Shown: in pieces, positions 10,991 through 22,735 of the stretch
Layout: each line of letters opens with the position of its first letter
Numbering within the stretch: the stretch's first letter is position 1
Source of the DNA: Piliocolobus tephrosceles
Taxonomy: Eukaryota > Chordata > Mammalia > Primates > Cercopithecidae
NCBI RefSeq assembly: GCF_002776525.5
Contig: NC_045447.1
Coordinates: forward strand, 26,429,442 to 26,493,441
Direction of reading: 5' to 3'
Length of the DNA: 64,000 bases
Notes under the pieces: model-generated
Told to the model about the DNA's origin: nothing
Databases searched by the model: none
Seen by the model: only the letters and a program-made list of their open reading frames with translations
Program-made: the position numbers and the translations under genes

Positions 10991-11198
10991 AGCTCCATTT
11001 ACATTAGTCAAGAAAATGGACATTACTAATTTCAAAAATGAAAGAAGGAATTCATAGACATTAAAGTGACAATATAGAATATTGAGGTCAACTTTATGCC
11101 ACTAAATTGAACAACTTAAATTCTTTAAGAGACAAAAATGACAAAATGGGCTCTAGAAAAAAATACAAATTTGAATAGTTTTCTTTCTATGAAGATAT

Positions 11199-11413
11199 CG
11201 AAACCTGGCCAACATGACAAGACCCACAAAAAAGATTATTTTTTAAAATTAGCTGGCATAGTCACATGCTCCTGTAGTTCTAGCTACTCAGGAAGCTGAG
11301 GCAAGAGGATTGCTTGAGCCCAGGCGTTCAAGGATACAGTGAACTATGATTGCTCCACTCCACTCCAGACTAGGTAACAGAGCAAGACCCTGTTTGTAAA
11401 AAAGAAAAAAAAA
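11199..11413 (+). mobile_element. Alu, 5'-truncated
   Basis: Starts at AAACCTGGCCAACATGAC in the late left arm. Confidence 0.85.
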
Positions 11414-11517
11414 ATTGAATTTGCAGTTTAAAACTTTCCCTTAAGGAAAATCCGGCCTGGGTAAATTCACTGAGAAATCTGATAAATTCTGTCAAACTTT
11501 TAAGAAAAAATAATGCC

Positions 11518-11815
11518 AGCCAGGCGCGGTGGCTAACGCCTGTAATCCCAGCACTTTGGGAGGCCAGAGCGGGTGAATCACGAGGTCAGGAGATCGAGAC
11601 CATCCTGGCTAACACTGAAACCCCGTCTCTACTAAAAATACAAAAAATTAGCCGGGCACGGTGGCGGGCGCCTGTAGTCCCAGCTACTCGGGAGGCTAAG
11701 GCAGGAGAATGGCGTGAACCTGGGAGGCAGAGCTTGCAGTGAGCCGAGATCGCGTCACTGCACTCCAGCCTGGGCCACAGAGAGAGACTCCTCTCGGGAA
11801 AAAAAGAAAAAGAAA
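11518..11815 (+). mobile_element. AluY
   Basis: ATCACGAGGTCAGGAGATCG and GAATGGCGTGAACCTGGGAG are Y-type; inserted in L1. Confidence 0.93.
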
Positions 11816-11940
11816 AAATAATGCCAATCTTTCAGAAACTTTTTCAAAATATAAGGGAACACTTCCTAACTCATTTTTTGAGATCATCATTACTCTGAGA
11901 CCAAAAACAGACAAAGACGTGTCAAGAAAACTACAACCCA

Positions 11941-12233
11941 GGCCGGGCGCAGTGTCTCACGCCTGTAATCCCAGCACTTTGGGAGGCCGAGGTGGGCCGA
12001 GGTCAGGATTTCGAGACTATCCTGGCTAACATGGTGAAACCCCATCTCTGCTAAGAATACAAAAAATTAGTCGGGCATGGTAGCAGGCACTTACAGTCCC
12101 AGCTACACGGGAGACTGAGGCAGGAGAATGGCGTGAACCAAGGAGGCGAGCTTGCAGTGAGCGGAGATGGCGCCACTGCACTCCAGCCTGGGCAACGAAG
12201 CGAGACTCCATCTCAAAAAAAAAAAAAAAAAGT
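11941..12233 (+). mobile_element. AluY
   Basis: GGCCGGGCGCAGTGTCTCAC start, long A tail, inserted in the same L1 as its neighbours. Confidence 0.93.
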
Positions 12234-12401
12234 ATGGCCCCAATATGGCAAATGGACATAAATACAAAATTGAATCCACCAATATATAATTAATACAATA
12301 TGACTAAATGGGATTTTTCCTAGAAATCATAAAGTTAGCTTTTCACTCAAAAATCAATCATTACATTGTTTCTTCTTATGTAAAATAATAATAATAATTT
12401 C

Positions 12402-12690
12402 TTTTTTTTGAGATGGAGTCTCGCTTTGTTGCCCAGGCTGGAGTGCAATGGCACAATCTCGGCTCACTGCAACCTCTGCCTCCCAGGTTCGGGCGATTCC
12501 CCTGCCTCAGCCTCCCGAATAGCTGGGAGTACAGGCACGTGCCACCACGCCTGGCTAATTTTTTGTATTTTTAGTAGAGATGGGGTTTCACTGTATTAGC
12601 CAGGATGGTCTTGACCTCCTGACCTCGTGATCCGCACGCCTTGGCCTCCCAAACTGCTGGGATTACAGGCGTGAGCCACTGCGCCCGGTC
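12402..12690 (-). mobile_element. AluS/Y, antisense
   Basis: TTTTTTGAGATGGAGTCTCG to CACTGCGCCCGGTC. Confidence 0.93.
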
Positions 12691-12962
12691 AATAATTATT
12701 ATGGTGTATAGTTGGCCAAGAATCTTTACCATCTTTATATTGACTCAGAATTTAGAAACAGAATTGCCTGGAAAAGAATATCATAAGGAAGATAAAAAGT
12801 CTAAAATAAGAGATTTGTGTGCTGTAAGGTTTAAAATCTCATCCCATGTGGGCCCATTATTGAAGCTTTATTAGTGTCTTTTTTGAAGGTGTCATAATTC
12901 ACTGATTCTTTGCAATCTTTGTGTCCTTGCATTGTTGTCTGAGCATTTAAGAAGACCGCCCC

Positions 12963-13259
12963 TGGCTGGGCATGGTGACTCACGCCTGTAATCCCAGCAC
13001 TTTGGGAGGCCGAGGCAGGCAGATCACGAGGTCAGGAGATCGAGACCATCCTGGCTAACACGGTGAAACCCCGTCTCTACTAAAAATACAAAAAATTAGC
13101 CCGGCGTGTTGGCGCGTGCCTGTAGTCCCAGCTACTCAGGAGGCTGAGGCAGGAGAATGGCATGAACCTGGGAGGCGGAGCTTGCAGTGAGCCAAGATTG
13201 TGCCACTGCACTCAAGCCTGGGCGACACAGCGAGAGTCTGTATCAAAAAAAAAAAGAAG
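12963..13259 (+). mobile_element. AluY
   Basis: TGGCTGGGCATGGTGACTCA start and Y-type right arm. Confidence 0.93.
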
Positions 13260-13299
13260 AAGACCACCCCCTCTTCTGGTTTATGAAGGTGTTCTTTGG

Positions 13300-14340
13300 C
13301 AGGAATAGACCTTCACTATTTAGCCTGTGATTCTGGAAGGGCCAGCTCCCAGATAAGCTGGAATGATCCCAGATAGGCAGAGCTTGTTGTGATTTCTCTA
13401 GTTGACTGGGCTACTGCCTTTGCTCTGATACTGGATAGAGCTGCTGGCTGGGTACTGCGAGGGCTTTTGGTCAGGTTAGTCACAGGATATATTCCCTAGC
13501 CAAGCAATTCTGGTATTTGGGATCTGCAGTTAGGGAAGACTGCGGGCTGGGATTGGAAGTTAGGTGGAGTCATTGCTTGGGACAAGTGGGATCACAAGCT
13601 GTGCTCCTTAGAATTGCACAATTGAGGCTGGGTGCGGTCGATAATCCCAGCACTTTGGGAGGCCGAGGCAGGTGGGTCACGAGGTCAGTAGTTCGAGACC
13701 AGTGTGACCAACATGGAGAAACCCTGTCTCTACTAAAAATACAAAAATTAGCTGGGCGTGTTGGTAGGTGCGTGTAATCCCAGCTACTCGGGAGGCCGGG
13801 GCAGGAGAATCGCTTCAACCCGGGAGGCAGAGGTTGCAGTGAGCTGAGACCATGCATGCCATTGCACTCCAGCCTGGGTGACAAGAGTGAAACTGCATCT
13901 CCAAAAAAAAAAAAAAAAAAATGCACAATTGAGGATTGCCTGCCTGTCAGGATGGAACTGTGGGGTAGGCTTTTGACTGAGCTAAGTGGTTGTTTGACTT
14001 CTCAGGTCAAGCCAGTGTGGCCCCTTTGCATTTCTGAAATGTTCAGAGGTGAGAGTCTTCCTGCCTGGGTCGGTTGTTAGGTGGGATTTTTGGCTGAGGG
14101 CTGGGTAGATCTTCGTTTGGCTTCCTGGGTCAAGCTGGTCTAGCTCCTTCTCTCCGGTGCATGGAGGTGGGAGTTTCCTTGCTTGAGTAGGATTGTTTGG
14201 GTGGGCTCTGAGTCTGGGCACAGAGACCAGCTATCTAGGGACTCAAGCTAGCTTGAAATTCCCACCATGCTTCTGAAAGTGACTAGCTCAGTTTTGTGGG
14301 TAGGCTTTGAGACTGGCTGGTATCTCTCATCTGGTGCCAC
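13300..14340. repeat. Degenerate ~110-bp tandem repeat
   Basis: Units resemble AGGCTTTTGACTGAG ... GGTCAAGCTGGT ... GGAGGTGGGAGTTTCCT. Starts are near 13,459, 13,560, 13,964, 14,080 and 14,187. Period is 101-116 bp after discounting the Alu inserted at 13,626-13,921. It lies between two parts of an L1, so it arrived as an insertion or belongs to a compound element I cannot name. Confidence 0.5.
13626..13921 (+). mobile_element. AluS in the ~110-bp tandem repeat
   Basis: Flanked by TGCACAATTGAG on both sides, a clean target-site duplication. Confidence 0.94.
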
Positions 14341-14985
14341 AACTTGCAGAAACGTAAAGGTATTACCAAGATCCATGTGCTGGTTACTATGACCTCTGCC
14401 TCCTTTCATTGTTTCTACCTGGCCCTGAGTGGTCTAGTGATGCCATTTCCCCAAGTGTTCCAGGGGAAAACACAGTGGGCTGCCTGGGAAACATCTCAGA
14501 ATACGCTAGGTAAGCTAGATGACTGTCTCAATTTCTCTTTTCCCCTAGTAGAAACTGTGGGCCAGGAAAATCTTCTGTCTTGCATTGTGCTGACTTGGAG
14601 GGAAAGGGGTGCCACAGCTGGAATAAGACCATTCTTCCTTGGGCAACATAGTGAGACACAGTCTCTTAAAAAGAAAAAAAAAAAAAAAAAAAAAAAAGAC
14701 TGTTCTCTTTACCCTTCTAATTCAGATTTCAGATTTCATTCAGTTCTGTGGACCATGTGTGTCTCAAACTTGTTTCCAAGTATTGGGGTTTACAAAAGGA
14801 TTTTCTGCCCTGTGGATAGTTTCTAGGTGAACTTTCTGTTGGTTGGGAATGAAGCCTGATACTTCCTAAACTGCCGTCATTCCCCTAGATACAGCTGTTT
14901 GTCTCTATTTAAGTCCATTTGGCTTCAACAAACATGGGTTGGGGAGAACAGCACAATAAATATTTTTAACTTAAAAAAATCATTT
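14341..14985. other. Intergenic, unclassified
   Basis: Contains a short Alu tail fragment with an A-rich run (about 14,637-14,698). The rest is unrecognised. Confidence 0.4.
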
Positions 14986-15115
14986 TAGACTACGCAAGGT
15001 GGCTCACACCTGTCATTCCAGCACTTTGAGAGGCCAAAGCAGGAGGACTGCTTGAGACCAAGAGTTTGAGATGAGCCTGGGTAACAGAGCAAGACTCCAT
15101 CTCTAAAAAAAGTAA
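14986..15115 (+). mobile_element. Alu left monomer (FLAM-like)
   Basis: One arm only, ending CTCCATCTCTAAAAAAAG. Confidence 0.75.
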
Positions 15116-15631
15116 AAGTAATTTTAAAAAATCATTTGAATTCACCATATTAATAGAATAAAGGAGAATAACCCTAATCGTCTCAATAGATAATAGGAAT
15201 AGCATTTGACAAAATTCAGCAATCGTATGATTAAGAATACTCAGCAGATAAACAATAATCAGCCTGATAATGTGCATCGACAAAAAAACACCCTACAACT
15301 ATCATAGTTAATGGTGAAAAAACACAGTGTTTTCCCCCTAAGACTAAGAACAAGGCTGGGATATCCATTCTTACCACCAATATTCACCACTATACTGTGG
15401 GTCTAACGGTGCAATATGACAAGAAAAGAAATATATAAGGCACACAGAATGTTAAAGAAGAAATAAAACTATCTTTATTTGCAGATAACTTTATCACATA
15501 CATAGAAAATCCTAAGGGATTTACAAAAAAGCTGCTAAAACTAGTAAGTAGATTTAACAGTATTGCAGGACACAAAGTATTTCTGTATCCTAACACAGAA
15601 TAATTAAAAACTGGAATTTAAAAAATTATTT

Positions 15632-15930
15632 AGGCTGGGCATGGTGGCTCACACCTATAATCCCAGCACTTTGGGAGGCTGAGGTGGGAGGATTACTTGA
15701 AGCCAGGAGTTTGAGACCAGGCTGGGCAACAAAGTGAGACCTTGTCCATACAAAAAAAAAACAAACAAAGCCAGGGTGGTATGTGCCTGTAATCCCAGCT
15801 ACTTGGAAAGCTGAGGCAGGAGCCCAGGAAAGCTGAGACTTGGAAAGCTGAGACCTTGAGCCCAGGAATTCAAGGCTGCAGTGAGCTATGGGCATGTCAC
15901 TGCACTCTAGAATGCACTGCAGAAAAAAGA
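15632..15930 (+). mobile_element. AluJ-like
   Basis: GGCTGGGCATGGTGGCTCAC; an AAAGCTGAGACTTGGAAAGC segment is locally duplicated in the right arm. Confidence 0.88.
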
Positions 15931-16059
15931 AAACATCTGCGCACTGAGGTGCACTATGAAAGCATTACATGACTGTTTTGGGAAAAACTCCAAACCGTTT
16001 TTCCTCTGCTCTTACACCAACACAACAATCACCAACACACAGGAAGACTTCTGTGACCA

Positions 16060-16830
16060 AATGTGTGAGGGTTTTTCCCACACACTAAGCAGTGGACACC
16101 AAGTGGGTGTCCTCCAATTTTATTCTGACACTATCTACTTGGAGATAGTGGGTATCACGATGTTGCCCACTATCTACTGTCTCCAAAGTGTTAGATGCCA
16201 CAGGTCGAGGGCTCAGTCCCCAAAACTGGCCTACCTCCCAGACACCAGTTGTAACTCTGGGCCTCTGGAAATTCTGACCAACTGACTTCAAGTTGGGGTT
16301 TCCACAACCCCCACTTGGGGTTCGATTAATTTGCTGGTGCAGCTCACAGCTCACAGAACTCAGGGAAACACATTTACCAGTTTATTGTAAAGAAATAATA
16401 AAGGTATAATATATTATATACATATACTCTAATGTATATACTATAATAATATAAATACTTATGAAGAGATGCGTAGGGCACAGTATTAGGGAAGGGGCAC
16501 AGAGCTCTCCAGCCCTCCCTGGGTGTGTCACCCTCCAGGACCCTCCATGTGTTCAGCTATCCAGAAGCTCTTGGAACCCAGTCCTCTTGGGTTTTTATGG
16601 AGGCTTCATTAAGTTGGCATTCTTTCCCCCAGCATATGGAGCAGGACCCTCTCTGGAATGAGGGTTTATATGACCCACAGTTCTGCCTTGGGGAGGTGAA
16701 AGGAAGGCAAGAGAAGGTCAGAGAGATTCCGTTTCCTGAGGCCTGCCTGCAAGGCCTGACACACCCAACATTGTAACAAAAGCTTGTAACAACGCTATAG
16801 GAATTATAAGCCAGGAACCCTGGAGAAAAA
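16060..16830 (-). mobile_element. LTR remnant, ERVL/MaLR type
   Basis: Reverse-complement LTR-like sequence: GCTCACAGAACTCAGGGAAA, TTTATGGAGGCTTCATTA and GAAGAGATGCGTAGGGC resemble old mammalian ERVL LTRs. An AT-rich microsatellite (16,400-16,460) lies within it. No internal viral genes are seen. The subfamily is not resolved. Confidence 0.45.
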
Positions 16831-16975
16831 CATGGGGTGGGGGGAGAAAGAGAGAGAGGAAGAGACAGAAAAAACACAATGACCCAACCTTATGGAATTT
16901 CACTCTTAAGACTTTTATCTTGACTCTGGGAGACTCAAGATTCAATTTAAAAATGGCATCCTTAATTCTCTTTTT

Positions 16976-17197
16976 TTAAAAGACAGAGTCTTACTCTGTT
17001 GTCCAGGTTGGAGTGCAGTGGTGCAATCTTGGCTCAATGCAACCTCCACCTGCTGGGCTCAAACAATTCTCACACTTCAGCCTCCTGGGTAGCTGGGATT
17101 ACAGGCCACGCTGCCACACCCGGCTAATTTTTGTATTTTTAGTAGAGATGGGGTTTCACCATGTTGGCTAGGCTGGTCTCGAACTCCTGGCCTCAAA
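16976..17197 (-). mobile_element. Alu, cut by gap
   Basis: Antisense copy broken at the 17,198 gap. Confidence 0.88.
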
Positions 17198-17297
17198 NNN
17201 NNNNNNNNNNNNNNNNNNNNNNNNNNNNNNNNNNNNNNNNNNNNNNNNNNNNNNNNNNNNNNNNNNNNNNNNNNNNNNNNNNNNNNNNNNNNNNNNN
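17198..17297. other. Assembly gap, 100 N
   Basis: Falls between a truncated minus-strand Alu and the poly-T start of another minus-strand Alu, probably a repeat-induced break. Confidence 0.95.
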
Positions 17298-17328
<31 letters not shown>

Positions 17329-17611
17329 AGACAGAGTCTCGCTGTCGCCCAGGCTGAAGTGCAGTGGCGCGATGTTGGCTCACTGCAAGCTCCGCCCCCC
17401 GGGTTCACGCCATTCTCCTGCCTCAGCCTCCTGTGTAGCTGGGACTACAGGCACCCGCCACCACGCCCGGCTAATTTTTTTTTTTGTATTTTTAGTAGAG
17501 ACGGGGTTTCACCGTGTTAGCCGGGATGGTCTCGATCTTCTGACCTTGTGATCTGCCCGTCTCGGCCTCCCAAAGTGCTGGGATTACAGGCGTGAGCCAC
17601 CGGGCCCGGCC
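17298..17611 (-). mobile_element. AluY, antisense
   Basis: Long T run, GCAAGCTCCGCCCCCCGGGT, ends CACCGGGCCCGGCC. Confidence 0.93.
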
Positions 17612-18890
17612 CTTAAATTTTTAAAGAACTGTGTACTTCACTTTCTGGCTATGTTTGCCTTTTACATGTATTAGGGCCTAGAAGCTGCAAATACTTACAA
17701 AAATGGTGAAATCTTACTAAAGATAAATGAGAATTATGATGACCATTATGTGGAACATTCCAGATGAATAAGACTGTTTGTTCATCTAAGAATTGAGTTT
17801 AAAAATGAGGGCTTCTGAATCAGGCCTTCCCAGGGATACCTATTGATGTGCAAAAGCTTCTAAAAAGATTTCAAAAATGTTTGCCTCTTTAAAAGATCCC
17901 ATGTAGAAGGCAAATGAAAAGCTTTAGCAACTAGTTTATAAGAAGATTGAATCTGCCAACCTTTTCACTTAGTTACTATTTTACTCCAAAGGCAAAAAGA
18001 AAGCTAGGTAATATTTATAAAAATTAGGCCCGTGGGTAAAGCAGGTTTGCTTCTTTTTCAGAACTATCCATCTGCGTCCAGAAATAGGAAACCCTTTGTC
18101 TGCTCTATTTGCTAATGGGCTCTGCCCTGAACTCAGTAATCTAGTTAAGAAACAGAAGCTAAGTTGAAAAGACCGCCTATTGAATTAAATCAGTCTCCAA
18201 AATTTGCATTTCTGGTATTTGGCCAGTTATTTTGAAACTCTTTGTAAAAATGTGTATCTATAAAGGAAAATCAGTAGAAATTCTTACAATAGGTGAGAGC
18301 ATTAGTCCAAATAAACCTCACCTTCGACCATTTTGTCTTAACTGGGCTTCTTAGCATCACCTTTCTGTCTTGGCAAATAACAATATTTGGGCCTGAAATG
18401 TAAGTTCTTTGCCTTTGAGATGTAAATTTTCTACCTTGTGTTACCTAGGAACCATCCCTTTCAAAATGCAATTCAGGATAGAAAATTTTTAAATGGTTAT
18501 TTAAAAAAGGGATGAATAGTAGACTGTGATGGGTTTAAAACAAAGGTGTAATCTACTAATGATTGGATGGATCAGAGGAACTCATTGCTGGTCTCCTAAC
18601 ATTACAAGCTCAAAACCAGTCAGCTCAATTTACTCCAATTTGGAAAAAATTTTAAAGCCTGAAGGCAGAGATTCTGATGGGCAACCCAACTAACAATCAC
18701 TTAGGGCAATAATCAAGCAGGTCAGTCAAGAAAAGGGCAAGGTCCCTTGACTCAATCCCCCCGTTGGAATGGGTATAATGAGCAAATTCATGTTTTAATG
18801 ACCAGAACCCAGAGATTGCTGCCTCACGGTATTTTCTACTTCTCATTTTCCCAAACCTTAAAGAATGTCAAAGAATAAAATCTCAACAAA
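17612..18890. other. Intergenic unique sequence
   Basis: About 1.3 kb free of young repeats between an AluY and the presumed HSDL2 3' end. No open frame or RNA motif recognised. Confidence 0.45.
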
Positions 18891-19566
18891 TTAAATTGTA
18901 AAGATCTAATTGGCTTTTATTAGCGATTCATGAACCGGGTAGCATCCAGCCTACAAAATAAACAGAAGCCCCACCAGGTGTGACAGAATGGTCTGCATTT
19001 GCAAGGCAGCACTAGCAGGAACAAGGAAACAGCATAGTAGAAATAGCAGATTGGTTAACATCAGGTTACTTCAGGTTACGTTCCTGGCGTGGATTAAAGC
19101 AGAGGGGGCTTCCTCGTCACCATCACGCTGGCTCATGTTGACTGGACCCCCTTTGATCAGTTGCAGTGAATCTCCGGACTTGTTGAAACTGTCCTATTTT
19201 TAAGTTCATTTTGATTACATGGACTCCATTCCTGGATGGAGAGGTGAGATCTTGGAGTTCCATTCAACATAAATGTATTGGAAAGTTTTTGTTAGATAGG
19301 GCTTGTTAATTTTGGCCTTGGACTAGTCCTTTCCCATCTCTGATCCTCTGCTTCCTAACTTGTAAAATACAGATTAAATGCTCCTGACATTATGATTCTA
19401 AGAAATGTCAGGATTAGCTAAATTGCTTAATGGCACAATAATATTAGAGTGGAAGATGAGAAGCAAGATTGTTACACTGAGCAAGTATTTTTAACTGATT
19501 GAAATGAAAGATAAGAGCTTTTTTAAAGTTTATCTTCCCCTCAACCCTCCCAGCCTCTCAAACCAC

Positions 19567-20050
19567 TGTATCAGCTTGCGAGGGCTACCATAAAAAAAAA
19601 CACAGATTGAGTGGCTTTTTAAATTAACTTATTTGGTGGGTAGAGATAGGGTCTTACTATGTTGTCCAGGCTGGCCTTGAACTCCTGGCTTCAAGCAATC
19701 CTCCTACCTTGGCCTCCCACAGAGGACGGCTTAACAACAGAAATTTATTTCTCACGATTCTGGAGATTAGAAGTCAAAGATCAAGGTGCTGGTGATTTTG
19801 TTTCTTCTGAGGCCTCTCTCTTTGCTTGGAGATAGCTGCCTTCTCACTGTGTCCTCTCCTGGTTCTTGTTCTGTGCACGCATCGCTGGTATCTCTTATGT
19901 CCAAAGGACACCGTGTTCGATCAGACTAACAGCCTCCTTTGAACTCAGTCACCTCTTTAAAGACCTCATCTCCAAATAGTTACATTCGAAAGAAATGGGA
20001 GGTAGGACTTCAACGAAGGAATTGGGGGTTACACAATTCAGCCCATACCA
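19567..20050 (-). mobile_element. MLT1-like MaLR LTR
   Basis: Runs from TGTATCAGCTTGCGAGGGCT to ACACAATTCAGCCCATACCA, with AACAACAGAAATTTATTTCT and TTCTGGAGATTAGAAGTC between, matching MLT1/MST-type LTRs in reverse. It is interrupted by an Alu fragment (19,622-19,728). Confidence 0.7.
19622..19728 (-). mobile_element. Alu fragment inside MLT1-like LTR
   Basis: TAGAGATAGGGTCTTACTAT to CCTTGGCCTCCCACAG only. Confidence 0.75.
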
Positions 20051-20764
20051 ATGCCCTATTCTAAGGTTCCTGTTTCAAAACATGGTAGCCAAATGCATAC
20101 TCCTAGGGAGAAAATTATTTTGTTTTAGGACAATTTAAACATATTTTTATATGGAATAGATACTGCAATTTGTTAAATTACATTAGTAATATTTTCCTGT
20201 GGCTAACTAAGTCTACCTGGAAAGCTAGTTATCAAAATGAAAAATGATTGTTTCATTTAGTCCTCACCAGTAGTAGTTAATTCGTTTTTTGTGATTTTTG
20301 TTAAATGCACTATGTAAGATTTTCTTTAAAATAAGTATATAAAAATCAAATACATCATTAAAATTTTCATTAGTATACAATCCAAAACTAAAAATTTTAA
20401 AACAGACTAGCTTCATTTTACATGACAAAGAGCTAATTTTACTGCTTGATCTGACTGGCTGCCCAAAATACTTTTCTTGGAGAAAGACAGTGAATGAGAT
20501 GTAAGGCTCAAAGGGTTAAACCCTTGAAATATAAAAACACATACTGTCTTAGAATCCCACTTAATGAAGCTTATGTTTGATTAGCTTGCTGTTTTAATTA
20601 CAATTTCAGGTCTTTTAGAGACAAATTCTATTTTTTCCAGAACAAACATGCATATCCTTATAACACAACAGGGAAGAAAACAAACATTAGATTTTAACTG
20701 GTGAGCTTTTTTTACTTTTTGAGCATAGCAGTCAACTTTTTTTTTTTTTTTTTTATCTTTTCCT

Positions 20765-20877
20765 TCACAGTCTGGCATTCATCTGATTCATTAGCTTCTC
20801 CAATTTGATTGCTAGGGCCATGTTACCTTTAATCTTCAATTTTCCTGACATGAATGCCATTGTTGGTTTTAGTTTCC
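20765..20877 (-). CDS. HSDL2: HSDL2 terminal coding exon with stop codon
   Basis: Last coding exon: acceptor CTCATTTTAG, then 113 nt ending in TGA. It encodes KLKPTMAFMSGKLKIKGNMA then LAIKLEKLMNQMNARL, the end of the SCP2 domain (the GKLKIKGNM-A-A-KL motif is typical of the family). The final ARL fits the PTS1 peroxisome import consensus [SAC]-[KRH]-[LM], in line with peroxisomal location. Ten nucleotides past the stop there is a genome-encoded run of 18 A (minus strand). The five exons join in one frame with no premature stop, so the gene looks intact here. Confidence 0.96.
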
Positions 20878-21610
20878 CTAAAATGAGAAAACGAGAAGAG
20901 AGAAAAGCAACCATTAATGCCCTTAGGGATATACTGCTTTAAGAACACTCATTCTAAAAAGAATCTCGAGTTCTACAAACCTCAGAAGCACAGAAATTTG
21001 TTACAGCATTTTATATCAGTATCTCGGGAATCCCAATTCCTAGACTTAGATGTTAACAATATCCTATAAGAGCTAGCATAAAAACCACAATCAGCAAAAG
21101 ATTAGAGCAAATGTTTTTACACTAAAAAGATTTTTATACACTAAAGGATACACGGCCCTCTAATGAATTCTGGTAAACAAATACTGTCTATTTTAGTTAA
21201 TTTTCCAACTTATGATAGTTCATTAAACTTTTAACATTTCAAGTTTAAGTTAAAAAAACCAAACAGTGTAAATGAACAAAATATTCTTAAGAAATGATCA
21301 TTAAAAGTATAGTGTATGGACACAAAATATGTGTTAGCATTACTTTAACCACAGAAATGCCAGGGTATAAAATATGTGAGCATTAAAATAGAATTGTAGC
21401 TAATAACAACATGTAATAAATATGAGCTCCATGGAGAGAAGTACATTTGTTATCTGCTACTCTTATTCCAGTGTCAGTATGGGGTCTGTCACATAGTGGA
21501 ATTAATGAAGAAACAGACTCAAAAAGGATTTTGACTTGCCCAAGGTCACACAGCTTGTATGAGGCAGTGCTGCAATTCAAAGCCAGATATGTCTGCCTTT
21601 CATTTATGAC

Positions 21611-21890
21611 TTTTTTTTTCCTTTTCTTTTTTCTTTTGAGACAGGGTCTCACTCTGTCTCCCAGGCTGGAGTACAGTGGTGTGATCATTGCTTACTGCAG
21701 CCTCGACTTCCCAGGTTCAGCCGAACCTCCTACGTGAGCCTCCTGAGTAGCTGGACTACAGGCGTGCAACACCATGCAGGGCTAATTTTTTGTAGAGATG
21801 AGATTTTGCTATGTTGCCCAGGCTGGTCTCAAGTGATCCACCTGCCTCCCAGAGTGCTGGGATTACAGATGTGAGCCATCTGGCCCAGCC
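21611..21890 (-). mobile_element. AluJ-like
   Basis: TTTGAGACAGGGTCTCACTC to ATCTGGCCCAGCC, with a short deletion. Confidence 0.9.
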
Positions 21891-22600
21891 TCATTTATGA
21901 TTTTCTGTCTTACATTATGTTAATTGATATAGATGACATATCTCCTAGAAGGCACAAAATGTGTTTGGTATATTAGTAGCCACTCTCCCCACCACTGTGC
22001 CCCACACAGGTTCTTTGTAGAGAAAGTATGTGAGTTAATGTATTATATATATATTATATTAAGCTATCAAATGCCTTTAAATCATTCCAAATAGAGGTTA
22101 TAGCAAAGCCTCATAGAGTTATTATAGGTATAAAGGATCAAGTCCAACTGTTTTAATGAATAAACTGAGCTGTGTCCTACTTTAAGACAATGTGATGTTA
22201 AAATCCTAATACTAGCAAATAATAAATGAAGGGGCAACTTTTATTTACATGGAGGATACTGAAGGATCTCTATTATTGAAGGAACAGAACAGCCCCTCAA
22301 AAAACACAGACATCTGGGTGTCCTTCAGCTAAATCAACTGGATCATGCTCTGTTATTCTACAGTGAAGCCTACCACTCCACCCACCCTACTCACACACAT
22401 CTTCCAATCAGCTTTGCAAAGCCTTGCCCATAGAGATGAATGGACATCAAATATAACCAAAACCAAAACATAGATAAGAGCAACCTGGAGGAAACAGAAT
22501 GCAGGCTCAGACGAAAGATAACTAAAGTAGAGTAAATGGAGAACAAATTAAAAATTCCATAATCTCTGCCCTCAGAGATAAAAGAAAATAATACAGCAAG

Positions 22601-22735
22601 GGATGGAGAACAGGATGCAGGTGGAGAAAGAGGGAAGAGGAGGAGCACAGAAAGGAGAGAGGAAAAGAAGAGGGGATAAAGAGGAAGGAGAGGGGAGAAA
22701 AAGGGAAAGGGGTAAAGGCAGCGATACCAGGGAAA
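22601..22735 (+). repeat. Polypurine (GA-rich) tract
   Basis: About 135 bp almost entirely A and G on the plus strand, in AGGAGA/GGGAAA units, with only isolated pyrimidines. Confidence 0.8.

Larger units (their letters stand above)
10200..15612 (+). mobile_element. Fragmented L1 ORF2 region split by Alus and another insertion
   Basis: L1 pieces in consistent order on the plus strand: 10,200-10,720; 10,995-11,195; 11,420-11,517; 11,818-11,940; 12,234-12,400; 15,118-15,612. Recognisable parts are CCACCGTGAAGCTAAATTTG, the AACTTTATGCCACTAAATTG region, and a reverse-transcriptase part near 15,440-15,560 (CTATCTTTATTTGCAGATAA). Frames are broken throughout. 12,700-15,000 is mostly foreign to the L1. 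Confidence 0.65.
18916..20764 (-). other. HSDL2: HSDL2 3' UTR (end uncertain)
   Basis: Sequence downstream of the TGA on the minus strand. Candidate polyadenylation hexamers are ATTAAA at 20,593-20,598 (short form), AATAAA near 19,744 inside an LTR remnant, and AATAAA at 18,916-18,921 (a ~1.85-kb UTR). I cannot choose among them from sequence alone. If the long form is used, the UTR contains the MLT1-like LTR at 19,567-20,050. Confidence 0.45.

Noticed and set aside
16310..16340. GGTTCGATTAA resembling a tRNA T-loop
   Set aside because: No acceptor stem, anticodon arm or RNA polymerase III A box at the right distance; it lies in an LTR-like remnant.
18890..19210. Possible LTR-like end (TCTAATTGGCTTTTATTAGC) near the presumed HSDL2 3' end
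   Set aside because: Suggestive of an old LTR, but I could not confirm its boundaries or family, so it is not listed as an element.
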